A stretch of DNA of 64,000 nt, taken from positions 124,001-188,000 of the forward strand of contig CAVQZC010000012.1 in assembly GCA_963718315.1 (NCBI GenBank). Reading direction: 5' to 3'. A model generated the notes under the pieces. The model saw only the letters and a program-made list of their open reading frames with translations. It had not been told where the DNA came from and searched no databases. This DNA is from CAVQZC01 sp963718315. GTDB lineage: Bacteria; Actinomycetota; Thermoleophilia; Gaiellales; JAICJC01. The position numbers were made by a program, and so were the translations under genes. Below, one piece after another: positions 27,795-35,314 of the stretch (position 1 is the stretch's first letter; the number at the start of each line of letters is the position of its first letter).

Positions 27795-28442
27795 ATGAGG
27801 CGACTCCACCTGCTGGCGGCAGTAACCGCCGCCCTGGCGGCTCTGGCCGCATTCCCGGCGCTCGCATCCGCCACAACGCTTCGGCCCGGGATGTGCGGGC
27901 CCGCGGTGTTCGCGCTCCAGGAGCGCCTGGTCAAGCGCACATACCTCCCGCCCGGCTACCACCCGGGTTGCTACGACTACCGCACCACCCAGGCAGTGAT
28001 GGCGTTCGAGGGGTGGGTGGGCTTTCCCCGCGACGGCATCGCCGGCCCGCTGGTGCTGGTGCGGCTGCCGATGTCGATCACGCCGCTTCCGTGGGGGCGC
28101 GGCGAGCGCCACGTCGAGATCCACAAGGCCAAGCAGCTCCTGTACCTGGTCGGCGCGAACGGCGCGGTGATCCGCGTCCTGCACGTGTCGACGGCCGGGC
28201 CGGGCCACGTCACGCCCAGCGGCCACTACACGGTGTACTACAAGTCGCCGATGTCGTGGTCGCACGAGTTCCACGTGTGGCTGCCCTGGGCGAGCTACGT
28301 GGTCGGCGGCGACGCGATGCACTCGTACCCGAGCGTTCCCGGCTACCCGGCCTCGCACGGCTGCATCCGCGTCCCCGCGCCGGAGGCCAAGTGGCTGTAC
28401 TACACGACGCCGCTCGGCACGCCGGTCTGGATCTCGACCTAG
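27795..28442 (+). CDS. L,D-transpeptidase with peptidoglycan-binding domain, appended to the nuo operon
   Basis: 215 residues with a Sec signal peptide (MRRLHLLAAVTAALAALAAF, cleavage near ASA-TT). A short peptidoglycan-binding-like region follows (GMCGPAVFALQERL, then TTQAVMAFEGW). The YkuD catalytic domain follows, with active-site motif PASHGCIRVPAPEA containing the His and nucleophile Cys. It would form 3-3 cross-links in, or attach proteins to, the cell wall. The ATG is 2 nt after the nuoN stop and the SD is inside nuoN, so it is very probably cotranscribed with complex I. A stem-loop follows the stop. Confidence 0.88.
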   Translation: MRRLHLLAAVTAALAALAAFPALASATTLRPGMCGPAVFALQERLVKRTYLPPGYHPGCYDYRTTQAVMAFEGWVGFPRDGIAGPLVLVRLPMSITPLPWGRGERHVEIHKAKQLLYLVGANGAVIRVLHVSTAGPGHVTPSGHYTVYYKSPMSWSHEFHVWLPWASYVVGGDAMHSYPSVPGYPASHGCIRVPAPEAKWLYYTTPLGTPVWIST

Positions 28443-28467
28443 CTCGAAGCGAAGAGGCGTCGAGCTA
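28440..28467. terminator. Stem-loop terminator shared by convergent genes
   Basis: Perfect 8-bp arms TAGCTCGA (28440-28447) and TCGAGCTA (28460-28467) with a 12-nt loop. The left arm contains the stop codon of the transpeptidase gene and the right arm covers the stop of the convergent membrane protein. There is no U-tract, as is common in GC-rich Actinomycetota. It probably ends the nuo transcript. Confidence 0.55.
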
Positions 28468-28872
28468 CCGCGTCAGCGGTGCGCGCAGCGTGCGCAGGTG
28501 CCCGCGCACGTCGTCCATGTGGAGCCCGACGACGACCGAGGCAGCGACGCCCAGTGCCGCGACGAGGAACGCGGCGAGTGCCAGCGTGCCGGCGAGAGCC
28601 GGCGCCGTCCCATCGAGGATGGTCGGAAACCGGAGCGCTGCATCGACCATCAGCAGGAGCATGGCGACCGCACAGACGGCGAGGTCGACCGCAGGTCGCA
28701 CCGAGGGCCGGTCGACAAGATCGAGGTAGGCGATGAACGTGGCGACCATCGTGCCTGCCAGGGCAACACACGTCAGATAGAACGCGATCAGGGCGTTCGT
28801 CGCGACCATGGGCGCGACGACGGCCAGCAGGGCCGCCACGAGAACGGCGCGGGGTGCGGTGAGATGGCTCAT
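28465..28872 (-). CDS. Four-helix membrane protein of unknown function
   Basis: 135 residues from ATG 28872 (MSHLTAPRAVLVAALLAVVA). It has four hydrophobic segments, including ALIAFYLTCVALAGTMVATF, AVDLAVCAVAMLLLMVDAAL and LALAAFLVAALGVAASVVVG, with short charged loops and a C-terminal HMDDVRGHLRTLRAPLTR. The gene upstream on the other strand starts only 82 nt away. No family recognised; all helices are plain hydrophobic. Confidence 0.55.
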   Translation of the reverse strand: MSHLTAPRAVLVAALLAVVAPMVATNALIAFYLTCVALAGTMVATFIAYLDLVDRPSVRPAVDLAVCAVAMLLLMVDAALRFPTILDGTAPALAGTLALAAFLVAALGVAASVVVGLHMDDVRGHLRTLRAPLTR

Positions 28873-28954
28873 CGCGACGGTGTTCGCTCCCACCGACTGT
28901 GATCCTGCCCAACCGGGTAGGTTTCGGTCGTCACTGCCGAGACTGGAGGAACCG

Positions 28955-29668
28955 ATGGGCCTTGATAACGGTGTCAAGCTGACCTGGGTCGGGCATGCGA
29001 CCTGGATCCTCGAGACCGCCGCCGGTACGCGCATCCTGATCGACCCCTGGATGACGGGAAACCCGGTCGCACCAGAGTCGCTGCACGATCCCGGCAAGGT
29101 CGACCTGATCGCCCTCACCCACGGTCACTCCGACCACATCGCCGACGCCGAGCGGATCGCCAAGGCGACCAACGCGCCGGTCGTCGGCATGATCGAGCTG
29201 GCCTCCTACCTGGCCGGCAAGGGCGTCGAGAACACCGTTGGCTTCAACAAGGGCGGCACGATCGAGGCGGCCGGCATCAAGGTGACGCTGGTGGACGCCC
29301 ACCACTCGTCGAGCATCGAGGACGGCGGGCAGATCGTCTACCTGGGCGAGCCGGCGGGTCTGATCCTGACGCTGGAGGACGGCTACCGGGTCTACGTCGC
29401 AGGCGACACCTGCGTGTTCGGCGACATGGCGCTGATCGGCCGGCTGTACAAGCCCGATCTCGCGATCCTGCCGATCGGCGACTTCTTCACCATGGGGCCG
29501 TTCGAGGCCGCCGAGGCGATCCGCCTGCTGGGCGTCACCAAGGTGGTTCCCTCGCACTACAAGACCTTCCCGATCTTCACCGGGACGCCGGATGGGCTGC
29601 GTGACGCCGCATCCGACGTGGCCGGGCTGGAGGTGCTCGACGTGGAGCCCGGCGGAACCATCTCGTGA
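28955..29668 (+). CDS. Metal-dependent hydrolase of the metallo-beta-lactamase fold (UlaG/YtkL-like)
   Basis: 237 residues. The family opening LTWVGHATWILETAAG, the metal motif ALTHGHSDHIADAERIAKA (H-x-H-x-D-H) and later His/Asp (VDAHHSS, YVAGDTCVF, VVPSHYKTFP) are all there. This is the UPF0173 group of MBL-fold hydrolases, whose substrates are mostly undefined. GGAGGA lies just upstream of ATG 28955. It overlaps the DUF1028 gene by 4 nt, so the two probably act together. Confidence 0.88.
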   Translation: MGLDNGVKLTWVGHATWILETAAGTRILIDPWMTGNPVAPESLHDPGKVDLIALTHGHSDHIADAERIAKATNAPVVGMIELASYLAGKGVENTVGFNKGGTIEAAGIKVTLVDAHHSSSIEDGGQIVYLGEPAGLILTLEDGYRVYVAGDTCVFGDMALIGRLYKPDLAILPIGDFFTMGPFEAAEAIRLLGVTKVVPSHYKTFPIFTGTPDGLRDAASDVAGLEVLDVEPGGTIS

Positions 29669-30480
29669 CGTTCTCCCTGGCCGCGTGCGACCTGGATGCG
29701 CGCCAGTGGGGGGTTGCGGTCGCGTCGAAGTTCCCGTCTGTCGGCGCGGTCGTGCCATGGGTGCGAGGGGACGTCGGGGCAGTCGCGACGCAGGCGTACG
29801 CGAACGTCTCGTACGGCCCGGATGGGCTCGACCGGCTGGCGGCGGGTGAGAGCGCCGAGGCGGTGGTCGCCGCGCTGACCGCTGCAGACGACGGGCGGGC
29901 AGAGCGCCAGCTGGGCGTCGTCGACGCCGGCGGCGGCTCTGCGACGTTCACCGGGCCGGGGTGCACCAGCTGGGCCGGCGGACGCACCGGTCGCAACTAC
30001 GCCGCGCAGGGCAACGTCCTCGCCGGCCCGGCGGTGGTCGATGCGCTCGCCGAGACCTTCGAGCAGGCGGAGGGCTCCCTGGCAGCTCGAATGCTGGCCG
30101 CGCTGCAGGCGGCCGACGACGCCGGCGGTGACAGCCGCGGCCGGCAGGGTGCGGCGCTGATCATCCGCCAAACGGGCGGCGGCTATGGCGGCAACAACGA
30201 CATCCTGTTCGACCTCCGCGTCGACGACCACCCAACGCCGATACCCGAGCTGGAGCGGCTGCTCGCAATCCACCTCCTGCTGTTCGGCAAGACACCGGCG
30301 GCTGAGTTCCTGCCGCTGGACGGCGAGCTGCGGGACGAGGTCGCCGGGCGGCTGGCGGCCGCCGGCAGGACCAGCCTGGCGGAGTGGGCGGGCGTCGAGA
30401 ACCTCGAGGAACGGCTGGATCCCACTGGGGCAACGATCGACCCGGAGGTACTGGCTGTACTGCGCCGGCAGACCGGATAG
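29665..30480 (+). CDS. DUF1028 protein, Ntn-hydrolase-like
   Basis: 271 residues from GTG 29665. The N-terminal TFSLAACDLDARQWGVAVAS, then PWVRGDVGAVATQAYANVSY and the internal GRNYAAQGNVLAGPAVVDAL and GGDSRGRQGAALIIR are the DUF1028 signature, a family related to Ntn amidohydrolases. The remaining 80 residues match the putative peptidoglycan-binding-like C-terminal region seen in some members (LERLLAIHLLLFGKTP). Coupled to the MBL hydrolase. Substrate unknown. Confidence 0.85.
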   Translation: MTFSLAACDLDARQWGVAVASKFPSVGAVVPWVRGDVGAVATQAYANVSYGPDGLDRLAAGESAEAVVAALTAADDGRAERQLGVVDAGGGSATFTGPGCTSWAGGRTGRNYAAQGNVLAGPAVVDALAETFEQAEGSLAARMLAALQAADDAGGDSRGRQGAALIIRQTGGGYGGNNDILFDLRVDDHPTPIPELERLLAIHLLLFGKTPAAEFLPLDGELRDEVAGRLAAAGRTSLAEWAGVENLEERLDPTGATIDPEVLAVLRRQTG

Positions 30481-30589
30481 TCAGCCGGTTATTGAGACTC
30501 GGCGTTCGGGCGATCAGGTCGCCTGACCCTCGACCTCACAGCGCCAGGATCGTGGAACCGCTTGACCATGCCCGCCAATGATCTGACGG
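30481..30589. other. Gap between convergent genes with a weak hairpin
   Basis: 109 nt between two converging stops. A 5-bp hairpin TCAGG-TCG-CCTGA (30514-30526) is the only structure seen. No ORF, RNA gene or repeat copy is evident. Confidence 0.3.
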
Positions 30590-30979
30590 CTATTTGGGCG
30601 GCCAGGCCCCGAGGGGTGCGCCGATCTCCCACTCGTGGCCGAATGGGTCGAGGATCCGGCCGAGCCGCCAACCGTGTTCGTCGCTGACTGGCGACGTTTC
30701 CGTCGCGCCGGCGGCGACTGCTCGTCGGGCGACCGTGTCGGGATCGTCCACCACGAGCGTTGTTCGGCCGGTTGCGCCGTCGATCTCCCGTGGGCTGAGG
30801 CGCTTCATTGTCGATGACGCTGGTGCGATCCAGAACGGCGCGCCGCCAACGTCGAGTTGTGCGACGATGTCGTCCCCTTCGCCGACGCAATGAAGGACGG
30901 TTGCGCCGAACGCGGCCTCGTAGAACAGAAGTGCCTCGCTCGGCCGGTCGACCCACAGCTGCGGCTGGATGCTGGTCAT
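30590..30979 (-). CDS. VOC family (glyoxalase/bleomycin resistance-like) protein, PhnB type
   Basis: 129 residues, beginning MTSIQPQLWVDRPSEALLFY with the PhnB-like spacing, FGATVLHCVGEGDDIVAQLD, APFWIAP and LGRILDPFGHEWEIGAP, the family's terminal D-PFGH-W motif. ATG 30979 was preferred over an upstream in-frame ATG because AAGGGAG precedes it and the extension crosses a repeat. VOC proteins of this type bind metal and small molecules; the ligand is unknown. Confidence 0.8.
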   Translation of the reverse strand: MTSIQPQLWVDRPSEALLFYEAAFGATVLHCVGEGDDIVAQLDVGGAPFWIAPASSTMKRLSPREIDGATGRTTLVVDDPDTVARRAVAAGATETSPVSDEHGWRLGRILDPFGHEWEIGAPLGAWPPK

Positions 30980-31089
30980 CGCGACTCCCTTGGTCGGGTC
31001 GCGCGGCACGATACTAGCCCGCACACCCACCCCTCGCCGAGCGTTGCCTGGCGTGCGACGCATAGCATCGCGTCCGAGGCGTGCTGCTT

Positions 31090-31114
31090 GGTGCCTGACT
31101 CTGCCGGTATTACC
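31090..31114 (+). repeat. Interspersed repeat copy 1
   Basis: Core GGTGCCTGACTCTGCCGG followed by TATTACC. It differs from the other copies only by T for C in TAT(C/T)AC. It is one of four same-orientation copies between 31.09 and 32.39 kb. It lies in the gap upstream of the VOC gene. Confidence 0.85.
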
Positions 31115-31172
31115 AGGCGGTCGGCTCACCCAAAGCATGAGCTGATGCTGTCGCGTGGCCACCGTGCGGCCA

Positions 31173-31197
31173 GGTGCCTGACTCTGCCGGTATCACC
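31173..31197 (+). repeat. Interspersed repeat copy 2
   Basis: Same 18-nt core followed by TATCACC, so that GGTG at the left end and CACC at the right end can pair. It lies 58 nt after copy 1 and 12 nt from the stop of the P-loop gene. Flanks outside the repeat are not similar between copies. Confidence 0.85.
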
Positions 31198-31208
31198 AAG
31201 CCGTGCTG

Positions 31209-31733
31209 TCAGCCGGGTGCCGCAGCGGTGGCTCGCTGCGGGGCTGGGGGCGGCGCATCGAACAGGCGTTGCTCGGCGCTGCTCGGCGCTTGAAACGAGG
31301 ATGCCCAGACGGCTAGCTGCTCGGCGCTTATGTCGGGGGCGGTCTCGGGCGCGTCGGCGTAGCGCTGCGCAGTGCGGCGTACTAACTCGGCTAGCTCCAC
31401 CTTCACGTAGTGCAGCTCTACCCGCACCCCCAGCTTGCGGACGCGCAGGCGCAGCGCGTCGCGTTCTTCCCGGCTCCAAAGGCCGAAGTCGAGGATGCAG
31501 CTTCGGCCGGCGGCCAGTAGCTCGAAGGCCAGCTCGATCAGCTTGCCTTCCAGCCGGATGCGCAGCTGCTCGTCCCACAGGTCGCCACCCAGGTCGCGCA
31601 CCCACTCGTCCTTCGTGAAGCGTTGCGCGTCACGCTCGACCGCCAAGCGGCGAGCAAGCGTCGTCTTTCCCGAGCCGGGCAGGCCACAGGTCAGAAGCAG
31701 GGTGGGGATCGTTCCAGGCTGAGGCGTCCGCAT
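31209..31733 (-). CDS. P-loop NTPase, kinase-like (AAA_33/zeta-toxin-like fold)
   Basis: 174 residues from ATG 31733. The Walker A is TCGLPGSGKTTLARRLA, followed by RDAQRFTKDEWVRDLGGDLW and the strand SCILDFGLWSREERDALRLR, typical of small-molecule kinases of the AAA_33 group (chloramphenicol phosphotransferase-like and zeta-toxin-like). The C-terminal 25 residues are Ala/Pro-rich. The minus-strand TATCAT 9 nt before the ATG suggests leaderless transcription. No antitoxin-like partner is next to it, so a toxin role is not supported. Confidence 0.75.
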   Translation of the reverse strand: MRTPQPGTIPTLLLTCGLPGSGKTTLARRLAVERDAQRFTKDEWVRDLGGDLWDEQLRIRLEGKLIELAFELLAAGRSCILDFGLWSREERDALRLRVRKLGVRVELHYVKVELAELVRRTAQRYADAPETAPDISAEQLAVWASSFQAPSSAEQRLFDAPPPAPQRATAAAPG

Positions 31734-31812
31734 CACAGGCCGATGATAGGTGGCGTGCTCCCTGACGCGGTCGGCGAGACCACGTCCAGGGGGCATGTCC
31801 GATCCGGCGAAT

Positions 31813-31836
31813 GGTGCCTGACTCTGCCGGTATCAC
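31813..31836 (+). repeat. Interspersed repeat copy 3
   Basis: Core GGTGCCTGACTCTGCCGG followed by TATCAC. It lies between the P-loop gene and the ACT-domain gene, 80 nt upstream of the former and 33 nt past the stop of the latter. Confidence 0.85.
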
Positions 31837-31868
31837 GACGCAGGCCGCATACCCAGCGGCTCGCCAGG

Positions 31869-32240
31869 TCAGTCCAGTGCCGCCCTCAGCCCCGCCAGGT
31901 CGGGGGCCCCGAAGACGATGCGGTTGCGGGTGGCGACGTAGACCAGGTCGAGGTCGACGCCGGCCCTGGCGATCCGGCGGGTGAGATCGGCGAGCACGCC
32001 GGGTTGGTCCTCGACCTCGACGACCACCACCTCGCGCTCGCGGCTCACGGCAAGGTTCGAGATCGCAAGCGCGTGCCTGGCCGCCTCGGCGTGGGGGACG
32101 AGGATGTGGAGCTCGGCCCGATCGCCCGGTCCGATGCAGGTCGCGGCCGCGATGTTCACGCCGGCGTCGCTGATCGCCGTGGCGACCGCGGCCAGCGCGC
32201 CGGGCCGGTTTTCGATGTCGATAACGAGGTCGAATGGCAC
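31869..32240 (-). CDS. Tandem ACT-domain regulatory protein
   Basis: 123 residues from GTG 32240, with AAGGAG upstream. Two ACT modules are visible: VPFDLVIDIENRPGALAAVA with TAISDAGVNIAAATC, and REVVVVEVEDQPGVLADLTR with RIARAGVDLDLVYV. Each has the ENRPG or EDQPG turn that contacts amino-acid ligands. Such stand-alone double-ACT proteins usually sense small molecules. No enzyme is attached. The longer in-frame start at 32330 is less likely. Confidence 0.78.
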   Translation of the reverse strand: MPFDLVIDIENRPGALAAVATAISDAGVNIAAATCIGPGDRAELHILVPHAEAARHALAISNLAVSREREVVVVEVEDQPGVLADLTRRIARAGVDLDLVYVATRNRIVFGAPDLAGLRAALD

Positions 32241-32362
32241 GTGACGATCTCCTTGAACGAGGGCGGAAGAGGGTGCGACACATGCGCGCCGGAAGCGTTC
32301 GATCGCAGCGATAGACTCGATCCGACCCACCGGTTGATCCTACTGTCGGCTCGGCAGGCGTA

Positions 32363-32386
32363 GGTGCCTGACTCTGCCGGTATCAC
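32363..32386 (+). repeat. Interspersed repeat copy 4
   Basis: Core GGTGCCTGACTCTGCCGG followed by TATCAC, in the gap between the ACT-domain gene and the NTF2-like gene. All four copies have the same orientation, opposite to the genes around them. No further copy was seen elsewhere in the window on either strand. Confidence 0.85.
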
Positions 32387-32437
32387 GGAGCCGAGCTCCG
32401 CTCCAACGGTGGGCGCCGGGGGCGTCGGGGCGGTTCG

Positions 32438-32822
32438 TCAGGCCGGGTGCGCGTAGTAGGTCTTGTGGACGATGCGCCAGGTGCCGTCGTCATTGACCAG
32501 GGAGAGATCGTCGCTGAAGTAGGTGCCGCCGAACTGGGCGCCGTCTCTGACGAGCGCCGTGTCCCCCTCGAACCACATTCCAGTTTATCCGCAAGTCGTA
32601 TTCACCTGCTTCGCTGGCGCCTTCCACGCATTCGGCGATGTACTCCTCTCGCGTCTGCCACTCCAGCTTGCCTTCCCATGTGCCGACGATGCAGGCTCGT
32701 GGGTGGAACGCACTGGCGAGTTTCGCTTCGTTGCCAGTCATCGACCCGTCGTAGTAGGCACGCACGACCTCGGTGACCGCGGCGATGTCCGCTTCGTTGA
32801 TGTTCTCGGTCCGCTCGCTCAT
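32438..32822 (-). CDS. NTF2-like/lumazine-binding-like protein, one frameshift
   Basis: Starts MSERTENINEADIAAVTEVV, then DGSMTGNEAKLASAFHPRA and GKLEWQTREEYIAECVEGAS in one frame. It continues in the next frame with FEGDTALVRDGAQFGGTYFS and LVNDDGTWRIVHKTYYAHPA before TGA at 32438-32440. One surplus base near 32580 explains the shift. The pattern (small helix, AFHP, cone-shaped sheet, final DGTWRIVHK) is of the SnoaL/lumazine-binding superfamily, about 127 residues when repaired. AAGGGAG precedes ATG 32822. Ligand unknown. Confidence 0.7.
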
Positions 32823-32870
32823 GCCTGGCTCCCTTGTTCGACGGCCATATCGCTAACAGCGGGCCGCACG

Positions 32871-33314
32871 TCAGCTTCCAAGCTCGTGCACGCCCGAGAA
32901 CACGCGGATGTGCATCCCGTCGTCGGCGATGCGACCCTCCGCGATGCAAACGGTGTCGTTCAACCACCGATAGCGCTCCTCATCGGCTTCGAACCACCCC
33001 ACCAGGTTCTGCCGGCCCGACGGGTCGCCCTCAGCGAAGATCGTGCGCCCGCGGAACTCGAACACGATCGCCGCGCCATCATCGGTTGTGATCAGCCCGC
33101 GCACATTCGGCAGCATGCGTCCATCGCTGCGCCGGTGCGGATAGTTCGACCAAACGACGGTTCCGGTGATCAGGCCGCTCGCCGTTCCACGGCCTTCGCC
33201 GTAGGCGATGCCCTCGTCGCTGCCGTAGGGACTTAGCAGTGCGTACCCCGGAGCCTTCAGGCGGACGTCCTCGTCGTAGCTCCAATCGAACGTGCAGAGT
33301 GGTTCAAGGCGCAC
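32871..33314 (-). CDS. DUF3237-like small protein
   Basis: 147 residues from GTG 33314. The central segments GTASGLITGTVVWSNYPHRR, MLPNVRGLITTDDGAAIVFE and NDTVCIAEGRIADDGMHIRV are consistent with the DUF3237 beta-barrel, whose members are small cytoplasmic proteins of unknown role. No signal peptide, no catalytic motif. It is separated from the NTF2-like gene by 48 nt without a repeat copy. The assignment is by overall pattern only. Confidence 0.55.
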   Translation of the reverse strand: MRLEPLCTFDWSYDEDVRLKAPGYALLSPYGSDEGIAYGEGRGTASGLITGTVVWSNYPHRRSDGRMLPNVRGLITTDDGAAIVFEFRGRTIFAEGDPSGRQNLVGWFEADEERYRWLNDTVCIAEGRIADDGMHIRVFSGVHELGS

Positions 33315-33372
33315 TGGAGCACGATAGTCCGCCTCCGCTCCCTCCAGCAGGGGCCCCCCAGTGGCGGGCTGC

Positions 33373-34488
33373 CTAGACGACCGAGAGCGGCGTGTGGATC
33401 CGCTCGGCGCCGGCGCGGGGCCGGAGCACCCCGGGCAGGGCTGCTGCGATCGCGCTGATGGCCTGAGCCGACGGCGCGTCGGGATCGGCGATCACCAGCG
33501 GGGTGCCGTCGTCGGCCGCCACTCGCAGGGGCTCTTCGATCGGCACCTCGCCGAGCAGCGGAACGCCCAGGTCGCTTGCCAGCCGCCGTCCACCGCCCTC
33601 GCCGAACGGGCGGCTGATCTCGCCGCAGCACGGGCAGACGAGGTGACTCATGTTCTCGACCACCGCCGCCACGCGCATGCCGGTCTTGCCGGCCACCTCG
33701 GCGGCCCGCATTGCCACCTTCTGGGCGGCGGGCTGCGGCGTGGTGACGAGCACCAGGTCGGGCTCCGGCAGGAGCTGGCCGAGCGAGATCGAGATGTCTC
33801 CGGTGCCGGGAGGCATGTCGACCACCAGGTAGTCGAGAGCTCCCCAGTGGACGTCGGCCAGGAACTGCTCGAGCGCCCGGTGCAGCATCGGCCCGCGCCA
33901 CACCACGGCGGCGTCGTTGTCGGTGAAGAAGCCGATGGACATCAGCTTCAGGTCATGGGCGACCGGCGGCACCATCATCCCGTCGACCGCCACCGGACGG
34001 CGGGAGATGCCGAGCATGCGGGGGATCGAGTAGCCGTAGACATCCGCGTCGATGACTCCGACCTCCGCGCCTCCCAGCGCCAAAGCGGCGGCCAGGTTCG
34101 CGGTCAGCGTCGATTTGCCGACGCCGCCCTTGCCCGACGCGACCGCGATCACCCGCGTCTTGCGGTCGAGCGCGATGGTGCGCTTCTCGCCCTCCACGGC
34201 GGCGGGGCCGTGCAGGCGCTGCCGGAGCGCCGACTTCTGCTCGGCAGTCATCACGTCGAAGTGGACGACGACCGTTGCCACGCCGGCGACGGCCGAGACG
34301 CGCTCGCGCACCTGCTGCTCGAGGTTCGCCTTCATCGGACAGCCGGCGACCGTCAGCGCGATGGTCACGTCGACCCGGCTGTCCGCGAGTGCGACCTCGC
34401 GCACCATGTCGAGCTCAACGACGCTGCGCCGGATCTCGGGATCGATCACCCCGACCAGCGCCTCGCGAACGGCCGCCTCGTCAATCAT
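33373..34488 (-). CDS. mrp: Mrp/NBP35-family iron-sulfur carrier ATPase with MIP18 N-terminal domain
   Basis: 371 residues from ATG 34488. An N-terminal MIP18/DUF59 domain (GVIDPEIRRSVVELDMV, then IALTVAGCPMKANLE with its Cys) precedes the deviant Walker A VIAVASGKGGVGKSTLTANL. YLVVDMPPGTGDISISLG and LVCPCCGEISRPFGEGGG follow, the latter holding the C-x-x-C that binds the bridging [4Fe-4S]. It delivers Fe-S clusters, for example to respiratory enzymes. It is the third gene of a tight minus-strand operon. Confidence 0.92.
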   Translation of the reverse strand: MIDEAAVREALVGVIDPEIRRSVVELDMVREVALADSRVDVTIALTVAGCPMKANLEQQVRERVSAVAGVATVVVHFDVMTAEQKSALRQRLHGPAAVEGEKRTIALDRKTRVIAVASGKGGVGKSTLTANLAAALALGGAEVGVIDADVYGYSIPRMLGISRRPVAVDGMMVPPVAHDLKLMSIGFFTDNDAAVVWRGPMLHRALEQFLADVHWGALDYLVVDMPPGTGDISISLGQLLPEPDLVLVTTPQPAAQKVAMRAAEVAGKTGMRVAAVVENMSHLVCPCCGEISRPFGEGGGRRLASDLGVPLLGEVPIEEPLRVAADDGTPLVIADPDAPSAQAISAIAAALPGVLRPRAGAERIHTPLSVV

Positions 34489-34498
34489 GCGAGGAATG

Positions 34499-35314
34499 CT
34501 ACCCGGCGTCCGGGTAGACCAAGCCCGCCAGCCGGGCGGCCATGGCGGGATTGCGGGCGGCGACCACACGCGATCGCGACTCCAGATCGAGGGGGAGGTT
34601 GGGCACATCGGGCAGCGACAGCTCGGCGCCGGCCTCGCGCACGATCAGGGACGCCGCCGCGACGTCGACCGACCGCGACGGCTTGAGCGAGATGACACCG
34701 TCCAGCCGGCCATCCGCCAGCTCACAGAGGGCAAGGGCAAGGGCGCCGAGCACGCGGATACGGCCGACGTGCCCGTCGAGCCGGTCGGCGGCATCGGCGA
34801 TCAGGCGCGCGTTCGTTGCCTCCAGGTCGACGATGCCGAGCCGCTCCTTGGGCTGGACTCCGCCCAGCGGCCGCCCGTTCACCGTCGCGCCCTCCCCCGC
34901 ACGTGCCACCCACTCCTCGCCGTTTGCCAGGTTCTTGACGTAGCCAAACTTGACATCGCCCACCGCGGGACCGTCGGCGAACGCAATCGACAGGCAGAAG
35001 AACGGCAGCCCGCGCTTGGCGTTCAGCGAGCCGTCGATGGGATCGATGACGACAACCCACGGGCTGCCGGTGCCGAAGCTACGCTCGCCCAGCTCCTCGG
35101 AGACCAGCCGGAACGAGACGCCCGTGCTGTGGAGCTCCTCCAGGCGCGCGACCGCCGCCTGCTCGGCGCGCTGGTCGATGACCGTGGTGTCGTCACCGCC
35201 CTCGCCGCGCCCGACCACGGGCTCGCGGTCGTCGCGCGTCGGCAGCTCGGACAACACGTCCTGAACGTCAGCCGATATCGTCCGGCAGAACTCGAGCCAG
35301 GCCTGGCCGTTCAC
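34499..35314 (-). CDS. Inositol monophosphatase family protein
   Basis: 271 residues from GTG 35314, which overlaps the previous stop. It has LVSEELGERSFG (metal Glu pair), WVVVIDPIDGSLNAKRGLPF (the DPIDG-N signature) and SRSVDVAAASLIVREAGAEL (second metal site, D-x-A). This is the Mg-dependent, Li-sensitive phosphatase fold acting on inositol phosphates, fructose bisphosphate or PAP. A role on 3'-phosphoadenosine phosphate (CysQ-like) would fit the two sulfotransferases, but that is only inference. Confidence 0.87.
   Translation of the reverse strand: MNGQAWLEFCRTISADVQDVLSELPTRDDREPVVGRGEGGDDTTVIDQRAEQAAVARLEELHSTGVSFRLVSEELGERSFGTGSPWVVVIDPIDGSLNAKRGLPFFCLSIAFADGPAVGDVKFGYVKNLANGEEWVARAGEGATVNGRPLGGVQPKERLGIVDLEATNARLIADAADRLDGHVGRIRVLGALALALCELADGRLDGVISLKPSRSVDVAAASLIVREAGAELSLPDVPNLPLDLESRSRVVAARNPAMAARLAGLVYPDAG

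Noticed and set aside
31209..31733. P-loop protein as a zeta-type toxin
   Set aside because: No antitoxin gene is adjacent and the family also includes metabolic kinases. Left as kinase-like.
32822..32871. GTTAGC-like sequence in the gap, considered as an integron attC site
   Set aside because: The R-box consensus GTTRRRY is not met and no paired box or long stem is present. The repeat copies nearby do not match attC either.
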